Assembly (NCBI RefSeq): GCF_963677575.1
Contig: NZ_OY782038.1
Span: forward strand, 2,108,001 to 2,172,000
DNA from: an uncultured Draconibacterium sp.
GTDB taxonomy: Bacteria > Bacteroidota > Bacteroidia > Bacteroidales > Prolixibacteraceae
Reading direction: 5' to 3'
Length of the DNA: 64,000 nt
Part shown: in pieces, positions 17,040 through 23,968 of the stretch
How the letters are laid out: the number at the start of each line of letters is the position of its first letter
Numbering within the stretch: position 1 is the stretch's first letter
Program-made: the position numbers and the translations under genes
Notes under the pieces: model-generated
Database searches by the model: none
Told to the model about the DNA's origin: nothing
What the model saw: only the letters and a program-made list of their open reading frames with translations

Positions 17040-17128
17040 CAAGTTCTCAGTCGCAGTATCCTGTATCCAGTATCCGGAGTCCAGCATCAACAGATTATCA
17101 GTTTAGCAATTGCTCACAGTCTCATGGT
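17040..17128. repeat. Second copy of the inverted dispersed repeat
   Basis: Read on the minus strand it matches the segment at 13247-13338, with a gap of about 10 nt and some substitutions. The two copies flank the permease, FKBP and DUF3127 genes. Confidence 0.6.
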
Positions 17129-17138
17129 CTCAGGTCTT

Positions 17139-17190
17139 AAAGGATACCATCTTTCTATGTATAAAACAAATAAAGATGGCATCCTTTCTT
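17139..17190. terminator. Long hairpin resembling the preceding terminator
   Basis: AAAGGATACCATCTTT (17139-17154) pairs with AAAGATGGCATCCTTT (17172-17187), followed by CTTTTT. The stem shares CCATCTTT with the terminator at 16947, so one may be a copy of the other. No gene ends directly before it. Confidence 0.55.
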
Positions 17191-17209
17191 TTTCAATTTT
17201 TTGCTTGTT

Positions 17210-17289
17210 GTCATTTCGAACGCAGCAAGAAATCTATATCAATGAAGTTAAGAAGTAACAGATTTCTCCTCATCCTTCGTCGAAATGAC
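17210..17289. repeat. Dispersed hairpin repeat, copy 2
   Basis: GTCATTTCGAACG at the left end and CGTCGAAATGAC at the right end form terminal inverted repeats. The interior AGTAACAGATTTCTCCTC is shared with the other copies. It ends 10 bp before the stop of yaaA. Confidence 0.75.
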
Positions 17290-17298
17290 AATAGTCGT

Positions 17299-18066
17299 TT
17301 ACCCCCGCGTAAAAACCGGATTACCAACCTTCGATAAACGCGGATTAAATACATAACCTTCAGCATCAAAAGCCTGCAGATCGCCCACCTTATCGATGTC
17401 GTTCTCAACAATAAAACGAGTCATTAGTCCGCGTGCTTTTTTGGCAAAGAACGAGATCATCTTGTACTGTCCGTTTTTCATGTCTTTAAACTGCGGCGTT
17501 ATAATCTCGGCATCCAGTTTTTTGGTATCGATACTTTTGTAGTATTCATTCGATGCCAGGTTGATCAAAACCTTACTTCCCGACTCATCGATAGCTTCCT
17601 GCACTTTTGGCGTAATCTTGTTTTTCCAAAACGCATATAGATCAGCCAAACGTTGTATTTTTATTTTTGTTCCCATTTCAAGGCGGTAAGGTTGCATCAA
17701 ATCAAGTGGACGCAAAACACCATAAAGGCCGGATAGAATCCGCAACTTCGATTGTAACTTCAGCAACTGTTCTTCGCTCATCGTTGGTACGTCCAACCCC
17801 TGGAAAACATCGCCACTAAAAGCCAGCACTGCCTGCTTGGCATTTTCGGGTGTAAACGGCTGGTGCCACGTTTGAAAACGATCGTAATTCAATTGCCCCA
17901 GGTTAGCCGAAATCCCCATTAACTCCGAAAGTTGTTTCGGTTTCATTTTCCGTAGTTTCGGAAGTAGTTTCTCCGACTCGTCGAGCATGTCGGGCATGGT
18001 GTACGTAGTGGTTACCGGTGGCGTTTTATAATCCAGCGATTTTGCCGGCGATATTACTATTAGCAT
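17299..18066 (-). CDS. yaaA: YaaA family peroxide-stress protein
   Basis: The 255-residue protein has the full YaaA (DUF328) pattern: N-terminal MLIVISPAKSLDY, FSGDVFQGLD in the middle, LSGLYGVLRPLDLMQPYRLEMG and a C-terminal NPVFTRG-like end. In E. coli YaaA lowers free iron under hydrogen peroxide stress and binds DNA. It is a stand-alone gene, so I infer only the same general role. Its 3' end lies next to a dispersed hairpin repeat. Confidence 0.93.
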   Translation of the reverse strand: MLIVISPAKSLDYKTPPVTTTYTMPDMLDESEKLLPKLRKMKPKQLSELMGISANLGQLNYDRFQTWHQPFTPENAKQAVLAFSGDVFQGLDVPTMSEEQLLKLQSKLRILSGLYGVLRPLDLMQPYRLEMGTKIKIQRLADLYAFWKNKITPKVQEAIDESGSKVLINLASNEYYKSIDTKKLDAEIITPQFKDMKNGQYKMISFFAKKARGLMTRFIVENDIDKVGDLQAFDAEGYVFNPRLSKVGNPVFTRG

Positions 18067-18194
18067 ATGTTCTGATTTTCTTTTTCCAAAGTTAACAGCT
18101 TTTCGTTTTTAAAGTTCAGTACAATGATATTTATTCCCTTCGATATTTCCACTTAAAACACCAACAGGAATGAAAGTAAAACTAAATTCGATTA

Positions 18195-18229
18195 ACTCTC
18201 CCTCAATCCCTCTCTACCCGTAGCTACCC
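18195..18229. repeat. Left half of a three-way hairpin repeat split by an insertion sequence
   Basis: ACTCTCCCT and the first stem arm CCCTCTCTAC match the intact copy at 34211-34279. The other half resumes at 19785. The last 10 bases (GTAGCTACCC) are repeated on the far side of the insertion. Confidence 0.8.
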
Positions 18230-19794
18230 TTTATACACATCTTTTAAGAACTTCATTGCTACAAGGTAGCCTTCATATTTGTTGTAAAAGACATCAAGTC
18301 CGTTCTTAACCGATATGTACCCTGGTGGGCCATGGGATTTATAACCGCTCCAGCCACTAAGCCGTGCTATTGCCCAGGCACACCATGCCAAGCTTTGGCA
18401 GGGATATGGGTTTTGTTGTTTCTTCGTTTTCCCTTCTATCTCATTTTTTAATAATAACCCTATAAACTTTATTTGTTGTTGGCTAAAGACCAGTTCAGCT
18501 TTTATTGCTTCTTTATTGTTGAGCGATAACTTAAGTACCATTATCGTTAATGCCACCTGGAGTGCCATGACAACCTGTTTTTTCAATGCTGCACCAGTTT
18601 CAAGTTGCGAGGCTTCAAGTTCAAAGCCCTTGCTTTTCATTATCCTGAAAAGTTCTTCAATAAACCACCTGTTGCCGTACCATTCAAGGCATTTCATTGC
18701 CTGGCTTGCCCCGGTTATTGGGTGTGTAGTCAATAACCTCCAAACTATCGGGGGTTCTCCCCCGGGAATTGTTCCCGGTTGTTCCCGGGCTTCAATAGCC
18801 CATAATTCAACATATTCAGGAAGGTTCTTGTCGCGTAACCTTTCAGGCCTTTTTATTTTAACCTTTACATATTTTAATGCCATCTTTGCTGTACGGGCTT
18901 TTCGCTTTTTATTCCCTTTTATCTCTAAACCATAAACAGCTTTTTGTTCTTGCCCTGATAGCTTTTTATAAAGTCTCCCGTCCCCTTCTGCCAATTTCCT
19001 GTCTATTCTTGAACGCACCAGTAAATGGGTTCGTTCATCCGACACAAGGGCAAACTCGCTAAAAATATCGGATTCCCTGTCCCCAATGATGGTCAACAGT
19101 GGTGCTTTGTCTAAAACAGATTGTGTTTTTCGGGCACTTTCAACCCAACGGTACGATTCCTTTTCTGCGATATCCTGTTTCCAGTAACTTCGCTCAAATT
19201 TATCCTGTTTGTCCCAGTTACGGTTCCACAATTCTATGCTTGACAGGCCAATAGGCATTTTGTCTCCTTCGTTTACCACCAACATGGGATGGCAAAAGAA
19301 GCCCGCGTTGTCGTTCTTTGTTACCGGGCCGATATCTTTGTCTTTTTTCCCAATCCGTTGCAGATGGTTGGTAAAATTAAACTCTGTTGTGTCCTGTATG
19401 CAAAGAAGGTGTGCACCGCCTTGCTTGGCCTTGCAACTGGAAATTACACTTTCCGTTAGTTCGATATGGCTGAAACTATTATTCCCAAACATACGATATG
19501 CCCCAATTTTTTCTGTATTTGTTCTACTAAATTTGTTTACTACTGCTTTGCCGAAGTTAAGCATATCTCCCATAATTTTTTCTGCACGTTTTTCTATTCG
19601 GACATCAGGTAAAAAACCGCTAAAAAAACCCTTAAACTCCTTGACTATCACAGCTTTAAGATACGAAAAACCAACCAGAATGCCAATATTATGCTGTTGT
19701 TAATCAGACTGTTAGTTGTGTTTTTATCAACAATTTTATGTTAGCCCAACAATAAATCAAAGAACGAATATTTGTGTATAAAGGGTAGCTACCC
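18220..19794. mobile_element. IS4-family (Tn5/IS50-like) insertion sequence with flanking direct repeat
   Basis: The element is about 1.56 kb and carries one transposase. Ends are CCCTTTATACACA (18227-18239) and TGTGTATAAAGGG (19773-19785), a perfect inverted repeat of up to 13 bp. A 10-bp direct repeat GTAGCTACCC flanks it (18220-18229 and 19785-19794). Because the end bases and the target share C/G runs, the true duplication could be 6 to 10 bp; IS50 relatives use 9. It sits in the loop of a hairpin of a dispersed repeat. Confidence 0.88.
18224..19651 (-). CDS. IS4-family transposase, Tn5-like
   Basis: The 475-residue DDE transposase has Asp87 in CIQDTTEF, Asp191 in IIGDRESD, and the IS4-family YREK signature Y325-x2-R328-x3-E332-x6-K339 in YGNRWFIEELFRIMK. 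Spacing agrees with Tn5 transposase (D97, D188, E326). A Tn5-type C-terminal dimerisation region follows. The start is GTG at 19651 or an internal start; the frame stays open for some codons upstream. The last sense codons lie in the right terminal repeat and the TAG stop falls in the flanking target sequence. It appears complete, so the element may be active. Confidence 0.92.
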   Translation of the reverse strand: MIVKEFKGFFSGFLPDVRIEKRAEKIMGDMLNFGKAVVNKFSRTNTEKIGAYRMFGNNSFSHIELTESVISSCKAKQGGAHLLCIQDTTEFNFTNHLQRIGKKDKDIGPVTKNDNAGFFCHPMLVVNEGDKMPIGLSSIELWNRNWDKQDKFERSYWKQDIAEKESYRWVESARKTQSVLDKAPLLTIIGDRESDIFSEFALVSDERTHLLVRSRIDRKLAEGDGRLYKKLSGQEQKAVYGLEIKGNKKRKARTAKMALKYVKVKIKRPERLRDKNLPEYVELWAIEAREQPGTIPGGEPPIVWRLLTTHPITGASQAMKCLEWYGNRWFIEELFRIMKSKGFELEASQLETGAALKKQVVMALQVALTIMVLKLSLNNKEAIKAELVFSQQQIKFIGLLLKNEIEGKTKKQQNPYPCQSLAWCAWAIARLSGWSGYKSHGPPGYISVKNGLDVFYNKYEGYLVAMKFLKDVYKG

Positions 19795-19837
19795 GTAGAG
19801 AGGGACGATTGTGTCGAAGGCACAATCAGGGTGAGTC
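19785..19837. repeat. Right half of the split three-way hairpin repeat
   Basis: It resumes with the second arm GTAGAGAGGG, then the second hairpin GATTGTG/CACAATC and the closing AGGGTGAGTC, as in the copy at 34211-34279. Confidence 0.8.
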
Positions 19838-19992
19838 TATAAATGTTGAAGCAGATTTTGCAATTAATTTTCATTGGTCTTTCAGAAAAAAGGACAACAG
19901 TAATGCGACTTCTTTTTACCGAATGATTGTGGCTTTAGAGCACTCTCGAAGACCGTTAAATTAAACCAATGATGCCGAGTCATTAATTGTAG

Positions 19993-20000
19993 TATCTTTG
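19993..20000 (+). promoter_or_regulatory. Putative -7 box (TATCTTTG) of the helicase gene
   Basis: A perfect match to TAnnTTTG, 102 nt before the ATG at 20103. It gives a leader of about 95 nt, a pattern common for cold-induced helicases, though nothing in the leader proves such control. Confidence 0.5.
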
Positions 20001-20102
20001 CCGCGGTTTAGAACAAAAACAGAGGGGAAGCGTTTTGGTAGCAATGTGCTCTTTATCCACGGTTATTATTTTGTGAGCCCTTGTTTACCATAGAAAACGA
20101 TA

Positions 20103-21371
20103 ATGAAATTTGAAGATTTAAAATTGCATCCTGCCATACTAAAGGCATTAAAGGATGAAAACTACTCGGAACCAACCTCCATTCAAGCGCAGGCTATTCC
20201 ACTGGTATTAGAAAAAAACGATGTTTTGGGAAGTGCCCAAACCGGCACCGGTAAAACGGCCGCTTTTGCCATTCCTATTATTCAGCATTTAATAAACAAT
20301 ACCCAACACGAAAAGGGTAAACGACGAATTAAATCGTTGGTGGTTACTCCTACCCGCGAGCTGGCCATACAAATTGGCGAAAGTTTTAATGCGTATGGTA
20401 AATACAGTAACCTGCAAAACACGGTCATTTTTGGTGGGGTGCCGCAAAACCCGCAGGTACGACAACTGCAAAAAGGCGTTGACATACTGGTTGCCACACC
20501 CGGCCGCCTGCTCGATTTAATTAGTCAGAACCATATTTCGCTGCGCGATGTGAAGTACTTTGTATTAGACGAGGCCGACCGCATGCTCGACATGGGTTTT
20601 ATTCACGACATAAAAAAACTGCTACAGATACTACCCAGACAGCGGCAATCGTTGTTCTTTTCGGCTACTATGCCAACGAAAATATTGAAGCTCTCGCAAC
20701 AAATATTGGTTAACCCGAAAAAGGTGGCGGTGAACCCGGTTTCTTCAACTGCCGAAACCATACAACAGCAAATCTATTTCACCAACAAAAGCGATAAAAA
20801 GAACTTGCTGTTGCATATTCTTAAAAATGAAGAACTAGAGCAAGTACTGCTGTTTTCGAGAACCAAACATGGCGCCGACCGTATTGTACGCAACCTGCGG
20901 AATAAAAAAATAGAGAGTGCGGCCATTCATGGAGAAAAGAGCCAGAATCAACGCCAAAAGGCCTTATTGCGGTTTAAAAAAGGAGAGATTCGCGTATTGG
21001 TAGCCACCGATATTGCGGCAAGGGGAATTGATATTGACAAACTGCGCTATGTGATTAACCACGACATACCCAACGAGCCCGAAACCTATGTACACCGTAT
21101 TGGCCGTTGTGGCCGGGCCGGCGAAGAAGGTGTGGCGATATCGTTGTGCGAACCGGAAGAAAATGCGTATGTAAAAAGCATTGAGAAGTTGATAAAACTA
21201 CGGATTCCGCTTGCCGATAACAATCCTTTTCCGCAGACCGACAGGCCGATGAACGCCAGCGAAAAGAAAGAGTTTGAAGCAGAAAAACGACGGAAACGAC
21301 AAGAGTTTTTTGCCAACCGTAACAAAAAGCGGGGTAATCAAAACCCGGGATTTAGACGGAAGAGACGGTAA
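20103..21371 (+). CDS. rhlE: DEAD-box RNA helicase, RhlE type
   Basis: The 422-residue protein has every DEAD-box motif: Q motif PTSIQAQAIP, Walker A AQTGTGKT, PTRELA, TPGRLLD, DEAD in VLDEADRMLDMGF, SAT, and in domain 2 LVATDIAARGIDI and HRIGRCGR. A basic Arg/Lys-rich tail (RRKRQEFFANRNKKRGNQNPG and on) probably binds RNA. RhlE-like helicases unwind RNA in ribosome assembly, mRNA decay and cold adaptation. It is a single gene. RhlE is the best subgroup fit by the short tail and N-terminal MKFEDLKLHPAILKAL. Confidence 0.93.
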   Translation: MKFEDLKLHPAILKALKDENYSEPTSIQAQAIPLVLEKNDVLGSAQTGTGKTAAFAIPIIQHLINNTQHEKGKRRIKSLVVTPTRELAIQIGESFNAYGKYSNLQNTVIFGGVPQNPQVRQLQKGVDILVATPGRLLDLISQNHISLRDVKYFVLDEADRMLDMGFIHDIKKLLQILPRQRQSLFFSATMPTKILKLSQQILVNPKKVAVNPVSSTAETIQQQIYFTNKSDKKNLLLHILKNEELEQVLLFSRTKHGADRIVRNLRNKKIESAAIHGEKSQNQRQKALLRFKKGEIRVLVATDIAARGIDIDKLRYVINHDIPNEPETYVHRIGRCGRAGEEGVAISLCEPEENAYVKSIEKLIKLRIPLADNNPFPQTDRPMNASEKKEFEAEKRRKRQEFFANRNKKRGNQNPGFRRKRR

Positions 21372-21458
21372 GGAAAAGTTAAAGATCGTCTTAGCGGATA
21401 ACACTCCGACTGCAAATCGGCGAGAGCGGGTGCACATGCAATCTGTTATAGCCAGTCT

Positions 21459-22325
21459 TTATTTTTTAAATCCAAAAGGATATGTATAAGTAATTGTTCC
21501 CCAGAAATCTCCATCTTTTTGTTTATTAAGTGAAACATTGTATGAATTTTCCGGTGATTCTTCAATCGTCTTTAGTATTGAACCGTTTACAAAAAAATTA
21601 ACAATAATTTTTTTGATGATAACGTATTTAAACTTTATTTCTTCGTTAGTAAAAGAAGTAAATGGTATGTTTATTTGCATAAACTTTATTTGATGTAATC
21701 TATCAATTCCTAAATCGAAAATAGGAGAGCCACTAACCGCCTTTACTGAAGTATTGAATAATGCGACTGAATCGTTTGACATTATTATTGAATAGTCATT
21801 AGAGTTTAGATAGCTTACAAAATCTTTTTCATCAATTAAGTTTAGATGTGTTAAGCCATTGTTTGAGGTACTTATCGTAACTTCATCTGGTTTCAATTGA
21901 GATTGGCATGTAAAGTAGACTTCAATTGAAGCATCAAATGTTTTTATATCATTTATTTCTCCAGTTATTTTTCTGTCTATATTTTTTATTTCATTCTCTA
22001 GTGCACTTAATGCACTGTCAGGATTCAATTCGGGGAATTGTCCTTTCGCAATCTCGATAAAAGGCGTTAGCTTAAAGTTTAAAGTATCAATCTTATCATT
22101 AAGGCTCTCGTTTGTTACAATAAGTGAGTCAATCTTTCTTTTAGATGTTTTATTATCTCCATTCGTTTCTATTGTATTTAATATTGAAAAAGCAAGAATG
22201 AATATTGCCGATACAATGGTCGTTATTTTAATTATATTCTTTCTTGTCTTTTTCCTTTGCTTCCTAAATAGGAATGGAACAATAACGATAACAGCTGATA
22301 AGAGATAAACTATATAATTATACAT
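21459..22325 (-). CDS. Unknown membrane protein with coiled coil
   Basis: The 288-residue protein has two N-terminal membrane helices (about 3-20 and 33-49) separated by a very basic loop (RKQRKKTRKN). A coiled coil follows (about 60-115, rich in Asn, Asp, Glu and Lys), then a beta-rich C-terminal domain of about 170 residues with no known motif. The topology suggests a C-terminal domain facing the periplasm or cytoplasm on a stalk. Its base composition is more AT-rich than neighbouring genes. No family is recognised, and it stands alone between the helicase and a repeat-filled spacer. Confidence 0.7.
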   Translation of the reverse strand: MYNYIVYLLSAVIVIVPFLFRKQRKKTRKNIIKITTIVSAIFILAFSILNTIETNGDNKTSKRKIDSLIVTNESLNDKIDTLNFKLTPFIEIAKGQFPELNPDSALSALENEIKNIDRKITGEINDIKTFDASIEVYFTCQSQLKPDEVTISTSNNGLTHLNLIDEKDFVSYLNSNDYSIIMSNDSVALFNTSVKAVSGSPIFDLGIDRLHQIKFMQINIPFTSFTNEEIKFKYVIIKKIIVNFFVNGSILKTIEESPENSYNVSLNKQKDGDFWGTITYTYPFGFKK

Positions 22326-22766
22326 TATTTTTCAGTCTTTTTATTTATTGATTAAAATGCACCGTTTTCTAATTGGCTATAGCGTACTTGAAACCCAACT
22401 TATTAGAATGTTTAGCTATTATCGGGTTAGATTATACTCCCAAGCTGGGGAGTAACCCAACTTTTTGCGTAAATCTTATAATTTCAGGATAAGTATTCAA
22501 AGGCTTGATTCTTTTTTGTTTAAAGTTACAATTCTGTTTAACAAATACAATATGGGGTTGACGAAAGAATGGGAATACAGGAGTTAGGGCTAAAGCCCAT
22601 TTACCGGCGGGAGTTCACTAACCCCGGGCTTAAGACTGGGGTTAAGCAGCAAGCAAAACCGGGGGTTTTAACCCCAAACTCCCGCTCCACGCGGATTTTC
22701 GAAACTTCCGCATTCTTAAAAATACGTAACTAGCTGATTTTAAACCTTCCTGACGTAAGGAAAGTT

Positions 22767-22995
22767 GGTTTCAAACGCGTTTTTTTTGATGCCGACGACG
22801 ATGCTACCGGTTTCAAACGCGTTTTTTCCCTTCCCGACGCAGTGAATATTGGTTTCAAACGCGTTTTTTTTCGTCCTCAGCTGCTGGGGAAGCTTTCAAA
22901 CGCGTTTTATTGCGCCCTCAGGTGACTGAAGTCGGTTTCAAACACGTTTTTTCGCGCCCCCAGCTAACAGAAGTAGGTTTAAAACGTATTTTTTC
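22767..22995. repeat. Tandem array, 42-bp period, unit GGTTTCAAACGCGTTTTTT
   Basis: Six unit starts lie at 22767, 22809, 22851, 22892, 22934 and 22976, that is steps of 42, 42, 41, 42 and 42. Each begins GGTTTCAAACGCGTTT (last units diverged), containing the 10-bp palindrome AAACGCGTTT and a T-run, followed by a variable 20-bp part. In one frame the unit would read GFKRVF plus eight residues, but a 1-bp shift breaks the frame. Confidence 0.85.
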
Positions 22996-23019
22996 TTGTA
23001 AACAGCACATAGTTGGTGG

Positions 23020-23037
23020 TGCAAAATGCATTTTGCA
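23020..23037. repeat. 18-bp perfect palindrome
   Basis: TGCAAAATGCATTTTGCA is its own reverse complement. It lies between the 42-bp array and the next inverted-repeat element. It could be a protein-binding site. Confidence 0.6.
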
Positions 23038-23108
23038 GGGGATTACTATCGTGGGTAAACAAACAGTTGCCTTGGAGACAGGGAACCGATCCGGTTTGGA
23101 TGTACTTT

Positions 23109-23223
23109 TTTGCACCGTCCCTACCTTCCGGCAGGCAGGCTTTAGGGCAGTGATTTCGGATTAAGATTTGAAAACAGGCTTTAGCCTTTAATTTAGTTTT
23201 AATGGCTAAAGCCACGGTGCAAA
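23109..23223. repeat. Inverted-repeat element with TTTGCACCGT ends
   Basis: TTTGCACCGT (23109-23118) is the exact reverse complement of ACGGTGCAAA (23214-23223). The interior carries GGCTTTAG and GGCTAAAGCC motifs. The size (115 bp) and ends are like a small non-coding dispersed element. Confidence 0.5.
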
Positions 23224-23240
23224 GAATAAACCAATCCCCG

Positions 23241-23765
23241 TTAATCTACCCGAATACCATGCGTAAGAAACGAAAGTCCGATCTGTCCGTACGTTGAGAT
23301 CATTACCGCTTCGTAAATCGGATCTGCGGCAGCAGGCGTTTTCCCCCAATCGAAAATAATATTGGCACCGGTTCCGCCTTCGTTATCGCGGTGTTCGATA
23401 ATAATCTCAACAGTTTCCATTGGCAAAATAAATATCGGCTCCTGTATATACGACCGGATACGTTCTCCGTGGGTATTGTAGTAGTCGATGGAATGGATGA
23501 ACAGCGTATCTTTTGTGTTCGGATTTCGCATGCTTATGGTTGCCGTTAAATCAACCAATCGTTCCTGCGAGCCGGAGTAGATTTGCGAATAAACCGACAG
23601 ATAGGTGCTTCCTGTTTCCAACGAATCGGGAAGATTTGCAGCGGCATTTCGTGCTTCCCAATCTACCGTTGTTACCGGCAGTTTCCTTGACTCGTTTTTA
23701 CAGGCAAATGCAACAAGTGCCATTACTGCAACTACCAGGATATTTCTCATTCTAATTGATTTCAT
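23241..23765 (-). CDS. DUF3124 family lipoprotein
   Basis: The 174-residue protein starts MKSIRMRNILVVAVMALVAFAC, with a lipobox (AFAC). The mature part fits DUF3124: TYLSVYSQIYSGSQERLVDLT, TISMRNPNTKDTLFI, YYNTHGERIRSYI, and PMETVEIIIEHRDNEGGTGAN then IIFDWGK. The domain looks like a beta-sandwich. Its function is not known. The longer reading from 23825 would place a Phe/Trp-rich stretch before the signal peptide and is less likely. Confidence 0.82.
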   Translation of the reverse strand: MKSIRMRNILVVAVMALVAFACKNESRKLPVTTVDWEARNAAANLPDSLETGSTYLSVYSQIYSGSQERLVDLTATISMRNPNTKDTLFIHSIDYYNTHGERIRSYIQEPIFILPMETVEIIIEHRDNEGGTGANIIFDWGKTPAAADPIYEAVMISTYGQIGLSFLTHGIRVD

Positions 23766-23885
23766 TCCCAAATGTATGAAAAACCATGTTGCAAAAAAAG
23801 GCTTAACAAACAACAAACCCGGCACTTTCGCACCGGGCTATTGATATTGCGTCCCTAAAGGACTCTTTGCCTTTTGTTGTTTACT

Positions 23886-23930
23886 CCCGACGCTTCGGTC
23901 GGGATTTGGCTGTGGCCGATTTTCAATTCG
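23886..23930. repeat. 45-bp dispersed repeat, copy 1
   Basis: Begins CCCGACGCT and ends GGCCGATTTTCAATTCG. It is nearly identical to 27160-27204. Both copies lie just past the 3' end of a minus-strand gene. Confidence 0.65.
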
Positions 23931-23968
23931 ACCAGCCAAGCTGCTCTCAACTTTTGCCTTTTGCCTTG

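Larger units (their letters stand above)
22326..23240. other. Repeat-filled spacer without genes
   Basis: The 915-bp spacer contains GC-rich hairpin blocks (22589-22690, with AACCCC/GGGGTT arms), a 42-bp-period array (22767-22995), an 18-bp perfect palindrome at 23020-23037 and an inverted-repeat element at 23109-23223. Short ORFs in it follow the array and are not convincing genes. Confidence 0.65.

Noticed and set aside
21372..21458. Possible hairpin element (GGATAACACTCCGACTGC) after the helicase gene
   Set aside because: It resembles a common intergenic sequence of the phylum, but no second copy or good stem is present in this window.
22767..22995. CRISPR array
   Set aside because: Units are 42 bp with no constant 24-36 bp repeat separated by unique spacers of like size, no leader and no cas genes. 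The repeat core is too short and degenerate.
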